The notes under the pieces are model-generated. The model did not search any database and was not told the DNA's origin. It worked only from the letters and a program-made list of their open reading frames with translations. The position numbers and the translations under genes are program-made. This document shows positions 16,634-25,787 of a stretch of 64,000 nucleotides of DNA, one piece after another (positions within the stretch are counted from its first letter, which is position 1; every line of letters begins with the position of its first letter). The stretch covers positions 397,696-461,695 of the forward strand of contig JAHBVE010000003.1 of NCBI GenBank assembly GCA_019637675.1, written 5' to 3'. The DNA comes from Anaerolineales bacterium. Lineage in GTDB: Bacteria > Chloroflexota > Anaerolineae > Anaerolineales > UBA11579.

Positions 16634-18679
16634 ATGTACTGGTTTCGTAACGGCAGCAGCCTGGACCTTTTGCCCTGGCTGCTGGCCTTTTTGCTTGCCT
16701 GGCTGGCAGGCTGGCTGCTGGCTTCGCACGCCTTCAAGCTGAGCCGCAACGAGCGCCTGATCGCCGGCCTGGGCCTGGGTGTGGTGCTGAGCGCCTGGCT
16801 GGTGAATGTGGTCGGCTGCTGGCTGCCCGCCAGCCTTGCGTTTTGGGCCGCGCCGCTCTTGTTGCTGCTGGTTGGCGGGCTGGCCGCGTGGCGCAGCCCG
16901 AGGCGGCCGCTGTTGGCCCGCGCCGACCTGCGCATTTGGCCCTGGCTGGTGGCCGGGCTTGGCTTTGTGTGGCTGTTCCTGCTGTGGAGCAAGGGCCTGG
17001 CCCTGTTCGACGAGCACAAGAACCTTTCGCTGATCTCGGTGATCGGCAACGGCGAGATCCCACCGCTGTATCACGAGCCCAACTTTTATCTCGCATACCA
17101 CTACGGCTTTCATTTATTCGCGGGCGGCTTGATGCAGCTGGGTAAGCTGTTGCCGTGGAGCGCCTTCGACGTGGCCAAGTCGCTGGCCTGGGGCATCAGC
17201 TTGCTGCTGGCGGGCGTGCTTGGCCGCCGCATGACCGGCAGCGTGTGGGGCGGGTATGCCACCACGGCCGTCCTGGCGTTGGCCAGCGGCGTGCGCTATC
17301 TGCTCACCATGCTGCCGCCTGGCATCCTGCTGCGGGCCGACAGCCTGGTCCAACTGCAGGGCACCAGCTCGTCGATCGGCCTGCCGTTTTCGCAAGCCCT
17401 GCTGGCCGGCTGGCCGGTGGATGGCGGCCCGCCGCTGGCCTACCCCTTCGCGTTCCTCAACGGCATATTGCAGCCGTTTGTCATGGCTCACCAGGGGCCA
17501 AATATTTTCTCCGCGCTTATTTTTCTTTTGTTGTGGCTGTTGCTGCCGCGCATCACCGGCCGCTTCTCGACCCTTGTGCTGGCGGCGCTGTTCGCCATGT
17601 GGGCGCTGGTGTGGGAGAGTAGCTATGCCCTCTTCGCGCTCGGCCTGGTGGGCTTTGCGGCCATCCATTATTTCCGCAAGCGTGACTTGAACCTGCCCTA
17701 CCTGCCAGCTGCGCTGGCCGCCCTGCTGCTGTCGGCGCCGGTCGTGCTGCTGCAAGGCGGCACCTTCACCGAGATGGCGCGCGGCATGCTCACCGCCAGC
17801 TCGCAGGCCGCCGGCAGCCTGCTGAACGCGCTGATGCCGCATTCGGCAGCCGCCCAGGCCGAGGCCGCGAATTTTCTGGGCTTCTCGCTGCGCTGGCCGC
17901 CCGCCATCGTCTCTTCGCATTTAGGGGCGCTGCGCCTGTCCTCGCCGGTCGAGCTGCTGGTGGCCCTGTTCGAGCTTGGCCCCATCGTGCTGTTCGCGCC
18001 GCTGCTGACGGCCTGGGCCTGGCGGCGCGCCCAGGCGGGCGAGTGGATACTGGGCGCGCTGAGCGTGGCGGCTTGGGCTGGCTTGCTGATCCCGATCATT
18101 TTCGAGTACCAAACCGACCGCGACATTTCTCGCCTGACCAGCCAGGCGCTGCTGATCTGGGGCCTCATGCTGGTCTTCGCCATCAGCGACCGGGCCGCCC
18201 GTTGGCGGCCGCAGGTGCGGGTGGCTGCCATCGCCGCGTTGGCGCTGGCCTGCCTGGGCGGCTTGCTGGTGGCGGGCATCCAGATGACGGCTGCCTCCAG
18301 CACGCAGCTGGGCGATGGCGCCGATAAGCTGGATGCCGAATTGGCGTCACAGGTCTGGGGCACACTGCCCGAGGATGCGCGCCTGTTCGGCCCCTTCGGC
18401 TCGTCCACGATCCTGACCGGCAGGCTGGCCGGCCAGTTGTTGGACGTGCCTGCCGAAGGCTCGGTTTGGGATATGCTTGAAAAACAACCCAGCCTGGATG
18501 CTATCCGTTCCCACGGCTTTGACTATGTTTATATTGACAGCCGCTGGTGGGGCAACATTCCGGCCGCGGCCCGCGCCAATGCCAACCTGGATGCCGGCTG
18601 CGTTGTGACCGTGGCTGAAGTTTGGGATAATTCTCGAGTTAACTTCCGCCGCCTACTGGATCTGAGCAACTGTAACTAA
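16634..18679 (+). CDS. Large multi-pass membrane protein, GT-C glycosyltransferase-like
   Basis: A 681-residue protein with about 14 hydrophobic segments. The first large loop contains FDEHKNLSLISVIGNGEIPPLYHEPN, an acidic and His-rich pattern between segments that is typical of GT-C fold polyprenol-phosphate-sugar transferases. The soluble C-terminal 120 residues follow the last segment and hold FGPFGSSTILTGRLAG. It is encoded between Gmd and a GT2 enzyme that could make the polyprenyl-phosphate sugar donor. I cannot assign a named family; the GT-C idea rests on topology and context. Confidence 0.55.
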   Translation: MYWFRNGSSLDLLPWLLAFLLAWLAGWLLASHAFKLSRNERLIAGLGLGVVLSAWLVNVVGCWLPASLAFWAAPLLLLLVGGLAAWRSPRRPLLARADLRIWPWLVAGLGFVWLFLLWSKGLALFDEHKNLSLISVIGNGEIPPLYHEPNFYLAYHYGFHLFAGGLMQLGKLLPWSAFDVAKSLAWGISLLLAGVLGRRMTGSVWGGYATTAVLALASGVRYLLTMLPPGILLRADSLVQLQGTSSSIGLPFSQALLAGWPVDGGPPLAYPFAFLNGILQPFVMAHQGPNIFSALIFLLLWLLLPRITGRFSTLVLAALFAMWALVWESSYALFALGLVGFAAIHYFRKRDLNLPYLPAALAALLLSAPVVLLQGGTFTEMARGMLTASSQAAGSLLNALMPHSAAAQAEAANFLGFSLRWPPAIVSSHLGALRLSSPVELLVALFELGPIVLFAPLLTAWAWRRAQAGEWILGALSVAAWAGLLIPIIFEYQTDRDISRLTSQALLIWGLMLVFAISDRAARWRPQVRVAAIAALALACLGGLLVAGIQMTAASSTQLGDGADKLDAELASQVWGTLPEDARLFGPFGSSTILTGRLAGQLLDVPAEGSVWDMLEKQPSLDAIRSHGFDYVYIDSRWWGNIPAAARANANLDAGCVVTVAEVWDNSRVNFRRLLDLSNCN

Positions 18680-19683
18680 TGCCTACATCGAAGAAATTAC
18701 GCCCCGCCGTACGCAAAGACCGCCCTGTTTGGGTGTCGGTTGTTGTGCCGGTCTACAACGAAGTCAAGAACGTGCCCCTTTTGCACGAGAAGATCACGGC
18801 CGCCATGCGCGGCGCCAAGTACGCCTGGGAGCTGGTGCTGGTGGACGATGGCAGCCGCGACGGCAGCCTGCAGGCCATGGAAGTGCTGGCCGCCAAGGAC
18901 CCCAAGCACACTCGCGTAGTGGCATTGCGCCGCAACTTTGGGCAGACCGCCGCCATCTCCGCCGGGATCGATTACTCCACCGGCGAGATCATCGTGCTGA
19001 TGGACGGCGATCTGCAGAACGATCCGGATGACATCCCCAAGCTGCTGGCCGAGATCGAAAAAGGTTTTGATGTCGTCAGTGGCTGGCGCAAGTACCGCAA
19101 AGATAACTTCATCACGCGCACCTTGCCCTCCATGATCGCCAACGCGCTCATCTCGCGCGTTACCGGTGTGGTTTTGCATGACTATGGCTGCACGCTCAAA
19201 GCCTACCGCCGCGAAGTGCTGACCGGTTTCAGACTCTACGGCGAGATGCATCGCTTCATCCCCGCCTATGCGGGCTACGTCGGCGCCAGCATTACTGAAG
19301 TGCCGGTGCAGCACCACCCGCGCAAATATGGCTCCAGCAAGTATGGGCTGGAGCGCACGATCAAGGTCGTTCTGGATCTGTTCACGGTCAAGTTTCTCAG
19401 TGGCTATGTCAACAAGCCCATCTATCTCTTCGGTGGCGTGGGCATTGCCTTCAGCGGCATCGGCACGCTGGGGCTGCTGTTCCTGTTCGTGCGTAAGTTC
19501 CTGATCGGCTCGGGTGTGGTCGATTCGCCGATCTTCATGCTCAGCGCGTTCCTGTTCGCGCTGGGGGTGCAGTCCATCTTGCTCGGCCTGATCGCTGAGA
19601 TGATGGTGCGCACGTACCACGAGTCGCAGTCCAAGCCCATTTACCGGGTTCGCTACGTGATCAATGAGCTCCCGAAGCGATAA
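18679..19683 (+). CDS. GT2 polyprenyl-phosphate glycosyltransferase (GtrB/ArnC/DPM1-like)
   Basis: A 334-residue enzyme transferring a sugar from a nucleotide donor to undecaprenyl phosphate. The GT-A signature VSVVVPVYNEVKNVPLLHEKI, LVLVDDGSRDGS and metal-binding VLMDGDLQNDPDDIPKL are clear. The DYGCTLKAYRR motif and two C-terminal membrane segments place it with GtrB/ArnC/DPM1-type enzymes. Its ATG shares one base with the upstream stop, and the next gene starts 20 bases before its own stop, so the three are tightly coupled. The product would feed the neighbouring GT-C-like proteins. Confidence 0.88.
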   Translation: MPTSKKLRPAVRKDRPVWVSVVVPVYNEVKNVPLLHEKITAAMRGAKYAWELVLVDDGSRDGSLQAMEVLAAKDPKHTRVVALRRNFGQTAAISAGIDYSTGEIIVLMDGDLQNDPDDIPKLLAEIEKGFDVVSGWRKYRKDNFITRTLPSMIANALISRVTGVVLHDYGCTLKAYRREVLTGFRLYGEMHRFIPAYAGYVGASITEVPVQHHPRKYGSSKYGLERTIKVVLDLFTVKFLSGYVNKPIYLFGGVGIAFSGIGTLGLLFLFVRKFLIGSGVVDSPIFMLSAFLFALGVQSILLGLIAEMMVRTYHESQSKPIYRVRYVINELPKR

Positions 19684-20605
19684 CGCACCCTCGCGAACCA
19701 ACTGGCTGCGTATCGTCTCTACCCTGGCCGCGCTGGCCCTTATGGTGTATTTGCTGCGCCAAAACTGGGCCGAGATCACCGAAGCCATCACACGCATCGA
19801 ACCCGGCCGCTTTGCGCTGGCAATGGGCTTCATGCTGATCTCGCGCCTGGCGGTATCTGGCCGCTGGCATGTGCTGTTGCGCGCCGCTAGCGTGCCGATC
19901 ACCTGGCGTCAGAGCATCCGCATCACCCTGGCCGGCCTGTTCGCGGGCAACTTTTTGCCCAGCACCGTGGGCGGCGATGTGGCCCGCCTTGCCGGCACCT
20001 TGCAGCTGGGATACGACTCGGCCGTCTCCGCCGCCTCGCTTCTGGTGGACCGCTTGGTGGGCCTGGTCGGCATGGCGTTGGCCATGCCGCTCGGCGTACA
20101 GAAGCTGCTGACCAGCGGAATTCTCCAGTCTTCCTCGCTGCCGGTCGCGTTCGCGGCCGGCCCGTTTGGCAAAGTATTCAGTTGGGTGCGTTCGGTTTTT
20201 GGGCGGGTGATGAAAGCCGTGCGCATGTGGCTGACCCATCCTAAAGCGCTATTGAGCTCGCTGTTATTCACCTTGGTGCACATGGCCTGCATTTTTGCGG
20301 CCATGTACATCCTGCTGGAAGATCTGCACGACCCGCTGCCCTTCTGGACGATCGCGGGCTTGTGGAGCCTGGTGTACGTCATCACCCTGGTGCCCTTCAC
20401 CATCAATGCGCTGGGCCTGCAGGAGATCAGCATCACCTTCGCCTTCAGCCAATTGGGCGGCGTGTCTGAGCCGCACAGCCTCATGTTCGCCGTGCTGGTG
20501 CGCATCCTGTTCATGCTGGCCAGCCTGCCGGGGGCGCTGTTCCTCTCGGACGTGCTGCCCGGGATATCCAAAGCCGAACCCTTGCTCAAGAAATTCGCTA
20601 AATGA
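19664..20605 (+). CDS. YbhN/AglD-type membrane protein (UPF0104, LPG-synthase transmembrane-like)
   Basis: A 313-residue membrane protein with about seven to eight hydrophobic segments. The motifs RLAVSGRWHVLLRA, GNFLPSTVGGDVARL and SLLVDRLVGLVG are diagnostic of the UPF0104 group related to the flippase half of MprF. Members next to GtrB-like enzymes are suspected of moving polyprenyl-phosphate sugars across the membrane. It overlaps the GT2 gene by 20 bases and its TGA overlaps the next ATG as ATGA. Confidence 0.82.
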   Translation: MSSRSDNAPSRTNWLRIVSTLAALALMVYLLRQNWAEITEAITRIEPGRFALAMGFMLISRLAVSGRWHVLLRAASVPITWRQSIRITLAGLFAGNFLPSTVGGDVARLAGTLQLGYDSAVSAASLLVDRLVGLVGMALAMPLGVQKLLTSGILQSSSLPVAFAAGPFGKVFSWVRSVFGRVMKAVRMWLTHPKALLSSLLFTLVHMACIFAAMYILLEDLHDPLPFWTIAGLWSLVYVITLVPFTINALGLQEISITFAFSQLGGVSEPHSLMFAVLVRILFMLASLPGALFLSDVLPGISKAEPLLKKFAK

Positions 20606-22584
20606 AGCTCAAGTTTTCGTTTGCATCCCTGGATGCGCTATTTGCCCTTAAGGTAGTCCTGCCCGTGCTGGCTTTGTTGTTTGGCCTGGCGTTGCAGCAG
20701 TTCGGCGCCCAAATCACCGAGATGGAGCTGATCGTCACCTCGGCCCGTTTCCGTGGCGCCTACTACGCGCTGCAGGCCATCACGCTTGGCCTGGCTGCGC
20801 TGAGTGCATATGCGTGGCTGGGCGGCGCTCCGCGCCTGCTCGCCTGGCTGAGCCGCCTGCAGGCAGGCTTGCAGCGGCCGCCGGGTCCCTGGCTGGCGGC
20901 GCGTGCCCTCATCATTTTTGCGCTGGCGTATCCGCTATTGCTCTTCGGTTTCTACGGTAACTTTTTGACCCAGCTGTTTCCGCGGCTGGTCAGCTTTGTT
21001 CTGCTTGTATTGGTGGGCGCGGGTCTCCTGGCCGCCTGGCGCGGCGGCAGTTGGCTGCGCCAATTGCCGCTGGCGGCTTTGTACCTGGCGGCCTGGTACT
21101 GCGCCGCGTCCTTCCTTAACCTGGTGAGCAGCTACCCGTTTTCGCTGGAATGGTCTGAGGTGAGCCGCTTCTACCAGGCGTCCTTCTATTTCAGTGAGCA
21201 GGTCTACGGCGTGCGGCTGCCGCTGCCGATCACGCATCCCACGCGCTATCTGTTGCAATCCCTTCCCTTCTTGTGGGCCGAGTCGCCCCTGTGGCTGCAC
21301 CGTCTTTGGCAGTCCGTGCTGTGGGTGGCGCTGCCGTTGCTGACGTCTTACCTGTTGGCGCGTCGCCTGCCGCTGGGGAAATGGCGCTGGCCGTTTGTCG
21401 CCTGGTCCCTTCTATATCTGATGCAAGGCGCGGTGTTTTACCATTTGCTGCCGGCGATCTTCATCGTGCTGTTGGGCTTTGACGCCCGCCGCCCGTGGCG
21501 CAGCCTGGCTTTCGTGGCTGCCGCGTCCGTATGGGCTGGGCTCAGCCGCGTGAACTGGCTCCCGGTGCCCGGCGCCCTGGCGGCGTTGCTGTATCTGCTC
21601 GAAGTTGCCTGGCAAGCCAAGCGCCCGGCCTGGCGCTACCTGCAGCACCCCGTGCTGCTGGGCGCGGCCGGCCTGGCCACCGCCGCGGCCGCCTATGCCG
21701 TGTACATTGCCAACTCGGGCGTAGACGATGCCAGCCAGTTCGGCTCGGCCTTTACGTCTGACCTGTTGTGGCGGCGGCTATGGCCCAGCCAGGAATTTCT
21801 GCTGGGCGTGTTGCCTGGAATCCTGCTGGTCTCGCTGCCTTTGTTCGTCATCATCTTCATGCGCATGCGCCAGCGCCATACTGCGCTGGGGCCGTTGCGC
21901 GGCGGGCTGATCTTCGTCATCCTGGCCGTGCTGTTTGCCGGCGGCCTGGTGGTCAGCGTCAAGATCGGCGGCGGCACCAACCTACACAATATGGATGCCT
22001 ATATGGTGCTGCTGTGGGTGCTGGCCGCCTACATGTTCGCGGCGGCCTACGCACCGCAAACCGGCCAGCCAACCGTGCTCACCCTGCCGGTCTGGCTGAC
22101 CGTGCTGCTGCTCAGTATTCCGGTGCTGTTCGCGGTCTTTGGCGGGCGCCCACTCAACCTGCCGCGTGATGAAGTTGCCGACGCAGCGCTAAAAGACATC
22201 CAGCAGTTGGTGGCCGAGCGCACGGCCAACGGCGAAGAGGTCTTGCTGATCTCGCAGCGCCATCTGCTCACCTTCCACATGGTGGATGCGCCGCTGGTGC
22301 ATGAATACGAAAAACTGTTCCTGATGGAAATGGCGATCTCCAACAACCAGCCGTATCTCGAAGGCTTCTGGGAAGATCTGGATGACCGCCGTTTTGCGCT
22401 GATCATTACTGACCCGCTGCACAACTATATTTATACAGACAGTCAGGATGATCTGGCCGCCGAGAATAACGCCTGGGTGCAGCACGTGTCTGTGCCGGTG
22501 CTGTGCACCTACGACACCTTGCGCTGGTACCCTGAGCTTGGCATCGAAGTCTTGCAGCCGCGCTACCCCACCTGCGAGCCGTAG
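20602..22584 (+). CDS. Second large multi-pass membrane protein, GT-C-like
   Basis: A 660-residue protein with roughly 13 hydrophobic segments and a C-terminal soluble region of about 130 residues ending in RYPTCEP. Loop 1 of the larger external region contains EWSEVSRFYQASFYFSEQVYGVRLPLPITHPTRYLLQ, an acidic/His pattern compatible with GT-C transferases. It is translationally coupled to the YbhN-like gene (ATGA overlap) and followed after 1 base by a GT4 gene. No named family is recognised; oligosaccharide transferase or polymerase roles are both possible. Confidence 0.5.
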   Translation: MKLKFSFASLDALFALKVVLPVLALLFGLALQQFGAQITEMELIVTSARFRGAYYALQAITLGLAALSAYAWLGGAPRLLAWLSRLQAGLQRPPGPWLAARALIIFALAYPLLLFGFYGNFLTQLFPRLVSFVLLVLVGAGLLAAWRGGSWLRQLPLAALYLAAWYCAASFLNLVSSYPFSLEWSEVSRFYQASFYFSEQVYGVRLPLPITHPTRYLLQSLPFLWAESPLWLHRLWQSVLWVALPLLTSYLLARRLPLGKWRWPFVAWSLLYLMQGAVFYHLLPAIFIVLLGFDARRPWRSLAFVAAASVWAGLSRVNWLPVPGALAALLYLLEVAWQAKRPAWRYLQHPVLLGAAGLATAAAAYAVYIANSGVDDASQFGSAFTSDLLWRRLWPSQEFLLGVLPGILLVSLPLFVIIFMRMRQRHTALGPLRGGLIFVILAVLFAGGLVVSVKIGGGTNLHNMDAYMVLLWVLAAYMFAAAYAPQTGQPTVLTLPVWLTVLLLSIPVLFAVFGGRPLNLPRDEVADAALKDIQQLVAERTANGEEVLLISQRHLLTFHMVDAPLVHEYEKLFLMEMAISNNQPYLEGFWEDLDDRRFALIITDPLHNYIYTDSQDDLAAENNAWVQHVSVPVLCTYDTLRWYPELGIEVLQPRYPTCEP

Positions 22585-22585
22585 T

Positions 22586-23728
22586 ATGCCGGCTGAGCAC
22601 ATCCTCATCGTCAATAGTGAATACCCGCCCATCGGCGGCGGCGCCGGCAACGCCAGCGCCCAGCTGGCCCGCTACCTGGCCCAGCTGGGCCGCCGCGTCA
22701 CCGTGCTGACGTCCCGCTTCGCCGACCTGCCGCACGATGAGCAGCACGACGGCGTGCGCGTGGTGCGCCTGCCGGCGCTGCGCTCTCGGCAGGATCGTTC
22801 GGACACGCTGGAGCAGATCTCCTTTCTGCTCTCGGCGGCGTTGCTGGGCCTGCCCTGGGTACTGCGCCTGCGCCCGCAGGCTGTGATCGCATTCTTCGGC
22901 GCGCCCAGCGGCGTGGCGGTGTGGTTCTGGTCGCTATTCCTCTCGCTGCCGTACATCGTCAGCCTGCGCGGCGGCGATGTGCCCGGTTTCCGCCCGTACG
23001 ACTTTGCGCGCCAGCACCGCCTCCTCGCCCCGCTGCTGCGGCTCGTGTGGCGGCGCGCCCGCGCCGTGGTGGCCAACAGCCAGGGGCTGCGCAGCTTGGG
23101 CACGGCCTTTGAGGCCAAAGTGCCGATCGCAGTCATCCCCAATGGCGTTGACCTTGACCGCTTCCATGTGCCCGAGCGCACCTGGGGGCCGGCCCGCCTG
23201 CTGTTCGTGGGCCGGGTGGTGTACCAGAAGGGACTGGATGTGCTATTCGAGGCGCTGGGCGGCCTTGCAACCCATGAATGGACTCTGACCATCGTCGGCG
23301 ACGGCCCGCGCCATGCAGAGCTGCTCGCCCAAGCGGCGCGTCTGGGTATCGCCGAGCGCATCACCTTCGCCGGCTGGAAGAGCGGCGCGGAGTTGGCCGC
23401 GGCGTACGCCGAGGCTAACCTGTTCGCCTATGCATCCCGCCATGAGGGCATGCCGAATGCCCTGCTGGAGGCGATGGCCAGCGGCCTGCCCGCCGTCGCC
23501 ACGCGCATCGCTGGCAACGAGGAGCTGGTGGCCGAGGGCGAAACCGGCCTGCTGGTGCCCAGTGAGGATCCGGCCGCCTTGCGGGCTGCGCTCGCCACCC
23601 TGATCGCTGACCCGGCTCTGCGCCAGCGCTATGGCAGCGAAGCGCGCAGCCGCGTGCAGGCACGATATAGTTGGCAAACCGTGGCCAGCCAGTACGCAAC
23701 CCTGCTGGACCAGGCCACGGCGGACTAA
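22586..23728 (+). CDS. Glycosyltransferase family 4
   Basis: A 380-residue GT-B enzyme. The N-terminal glycine-rich loop NSEYPPIGGGAGNASAQLARYLA, then PNGVDLDRF, LLFVGRVVYQKGLDVLFEAL and the EX7E box in EGMPNALLEAMASGLPAVATRIAG are all classical GT4 features. I start at the ATG at 22586, one base after the upstream stop; longer in-frame extensions lie inside the previous gene. The substrate is unknown. It is the last transferase of the operon before the AsnB-like gene. Confidence 0.88.
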   Translation: MPAEHILIVNSEYPPIGGGAGNASAQLARYLAQLGRRVTVLTSRFADLPHDEQHDGVRVVRLPALRSRQDRSDTLEQISFLLSAALLGLPWVLRLRPQAVIAFFGAPSGVAVWFWSLFLSLPYIVSLRGGDVPGFRPYDFARQHRLLAPLLRLVWRRARAVVANSQGLRSLGTAFEAKVPIAVIPNGVDLDRFHVPERTWGPARLLFVGRVVYQKGLDVLFEALGGLATHEWTLTIVGDGPRHAELLAQAARLGIAERITFAGWKSGAELAAAYAEANLFAYASRHEGMPNALLEAMASGLPAVATRIAGNEELVAEGETGLLVPSEDPAALRAALATLIADPALRQRYGSEARSRVQARYSWQTVASQYATLLDQATAD

Positions 23729-23732
23729 ACCC

Positions 23733-25622
23733 ATGTGTGGCATTTGTGGCATTGCAGACGGGAGTGGGCGTAGCCTGGATCAGGCCGCTTTGCATCGTCT
23801 CAACACCGCCCTGGCCCACCGCGGGCCGGATGGCGAAGGCTATTACGAGCACAACGGCATCGGCCTGGGGATGCGCCGCCTGGCGATCATTGATGTAGCC
23901 GGCAGCGACCAGCCCATCTTCAACGAAGACAAATCCATCGCCATTGTGTTCAACGGCGAGATCTACAGCTACCAGCACCTGCGGGCCGGCCTGCTGCAGC
24001 GCGGCCACCAGCTGCGCACCAATGGCGACACGGAATGCATCGTGCACCTTTACGAAGAAGAGGGGCCGGAATGCCTGCGCCACCTGCGCGGCATGTTCGC
24101 TCTGGCGCTGTGGGACGAGAACCGCCAGCGTTTGCTGCTGGCGCGTGACCGGTTGGGAAAGAAGCCGATCTTCTATACCGTGCAGGATGGTAAGCTCTAC
24201 TGGGCCGCAGAACTGGGGCCGCTGCTGAGCGTCCTGCCCCGCCAGCCGGAGACCGACCTGGCGGCGATCGACCAATACCTGAGCCTGCAATACATCCCCG
24301 AACCCTACACCGCCTACAAAGGCGTCTATAAGCTGCCCGCCGCCAGCTACGCCATCTGGGAGCGCGGCCAGCTGCACATCGAGCGCTACTGGGAGCCGAA
24401 CTTCGAGCCCAAGTACGCGGCCAGCGAAGACGCCCTGAGCGCCGAGCTGCGCGAGCTGGCCGCCGAAGCGGTGCGCCTGCGCCTGATCAGCGAGGTGCCG
24501 CTGGGCGCCCACCTGAGCGGCGGCATCGACTCCAGCATTGTGGTGGCGCTGATGGCCGAGGCCAGTAGCGGCCCGGTCAAGACCTTCTCGGTGGGCTTCG
24601 AAGAGAGCAGCTTTTCAGAGCTGCCTCTGGCGCGCCAGGTGGCCGAGCGCTACGGCACCGAGCACCACGAGTTCATGCTGACCTTCGGCGATATCCCTGC
24701 CACGCTCGAAACGTTGCTGCAGCATTTCGGCGAGCCGTTCGCTGATCCTTCGGCGTTGCCGCTGTACCATCTCTCGCGGCTGACCCGCGAGCACGTCACC
24801 GTGGCGTTGAACGGCGACGGCGGCGACGAATCCTTCGCCGGCTACCCGCGCTATTGGCTCGACCCGCTGGCCGACACGTACCTGCGCCTGCCGAGCGCGG
24901 TGACGCGCAGCATGGTGCCGGCGCTGGCCGGCGCCCTGCCGGATGCGGGCGACCGCCCGGTCGGCCGCGGACTCAGCAACGGCATCAAGCGCCTGCCGCA
25001 GCTCACCGAGGTGGACGGGCGCGCCAGCCTGCTGCGCTGGTCATCTTACTTCAGCGTGGCCCAAAAGGCTGCGCTGTGGCAGCCCAGCGTTGCCGCTGGG
25101 CTGAATTTGCGCCAGGCTGAGCACGATATGGCCGCCATCTACGCGGCCGCGCCGGCGCGCACGCGCCTGGATCGCACGCTGTACACCGACATCAAGACCT
25201 ACCTGCCCGGCGCGCTGCTGGTGAAGGCCGACCGCATGACCATGGCGCACGGCCTTGAAGGCCGCTCGCCCTTCCTCGACCATGTGCTGGTGGAGTGGGC
25301 CGCCCGCTTGCCGGTGCGCTACAAGCTGCGCGGCCGCCAGGGCAAGTACCTGCTGCGCAAAGCCTTCGCCGACAAGCTGCCCGCCGATGTGCTGGCGCAC
25401 GGCAAGCAGGGTTTTGGCATCCCGGTGGGCGCCTGGCTGCGCGGCCCGCTGGAAGCCTGGCTGCGTGAGCTGCTGCTGGCGCCGGACGCACCGCTGGCCG
25501 GCTGGTTCGGGCGCGATGGGCTGGCCCAACTGATCGCCGAGCACCAGGCCGGCAAGCAGGACCACGGCAAGCGCCTGTGGGCGCTGGCCTGCCTGGCCTT
25601 GTGGAAGCGCAGCAGCGCCTGA
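23733..25622 (+). CDS. asnB: Asparagine synthetase-type glutamine amidotransferase (AsnB family)
   Basis: A 629-residue class II amidotransferase. Cys2 begins MCGICGIAD, the nucleophile after Met removal. The glutaminase half includes HRGPDGEG and VFNGEIYSY. The synthetase half has the PP-loop LSGGIDSS near residue 265 and GDGGDESFAGY. The ATG at 23733 is required for the N-terminal Cys. Enzymes of this family in polysaccharide operons can amidate uronic-acid carboxyls, as with WbpS in Pseudomonas. Here a UDP-sugar dehydrogenase opens the operon, so sugar amidation is plausible, but ordinary asparagine synthesis cannot be excluded. Confidence 0.85.
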   Translation: MCGICGIADGSGRSLDQAALHRLNTALAHRGPDGEGYYEHNGIGLGMRRLAIIDVAGSDQPIFNEDKSIAIVFNGEIYSYQHLRAGLLQRGHQLRTNGDTECIVHLYEEEGPECLRHLRGMFALALWDENRQRLLLARDRLGKKPIFYTVQDGKLYWAAELGPLLSVLPRQPETDLAAIDQYLSLQYIPEPYTAYKGVYKLPAASYAIWERGQLHIERYWEPNFEPKYAASEDALSAELRELAAEAVRLRLISEVPLGAHLSGGIDSSIVVALMAEASSGPVKTFSVGFEESSFSELPLARQVAERYGTEHHEFMLTFGDIPATLETLLQHFGEPFADPSALPLYHLSRLTREHVTVALNGDGGDESFAGYPRYWLDPLADTYLRLPSAVTRSMVPALAGALPDAGDRPVGRGLSNGIKRLPQLTEVDGRASLLRWSSYFSVAQKAALWQPSVAAGLNLRQAEHDMAAIYAAAPARTRLDRTLYTDIKTYLPGALLVKADRMTMAHGLEGRSPFLDHVLVEWAARLPVRYKLRGRQGKYLLRKAFADKLPADVLAHGKQGFGIPVGAWLRGPLEAWLRELLLAPDAPLAGWFGRDGLAQLIAEHQAGKQDHGKRLWALACLALWKRSSA

Positions 25623-25646
25623 TGGCGCTGCGGGCTTGCCAGCAGG

Positions 25647-25652
25647 TATAAT
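25647..25652 (+). promoter_or_regulatory. -10 box of the tRNA-Val gene
   Basis: A perfect TATAAT 12 bases upstream of the mature tRNA 5' end. No convincing -35 at 16-18 bases. Confidence 0.4.
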
Positions 25653-25664
25653 CTGCACTCTTAC

Positions 25665-25738
25665 GGGCGCGTAGCTCAGCTGGTTAGAGCGTTGCGTTGA
25701 CATCGCAAAGGTCGTAGGTTCGAGTCCTATCGCGCCCA
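25665..25738 (+). tRNA. tRNA-Val (anticodon GAC)
   Basis: A complete cloverleaf: acceptor GGGCGCG pairs with CGCGCCC, the D arm is GCTC...GAGC, the anticodon stem TTGCG/CGCAA encloses the loop TTGACAT (anticodon GAC), and the T arm is GTAGG TTCGAGT CCTAT with one G-T pair. Discriminator is A; CCA is not encoded. Confidence 0.95.
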
Positions 25739-25787
25739 CAGCAACATCTTCTTTTCCCCATCATTCATTCGCATACCGGAGGCCCGC

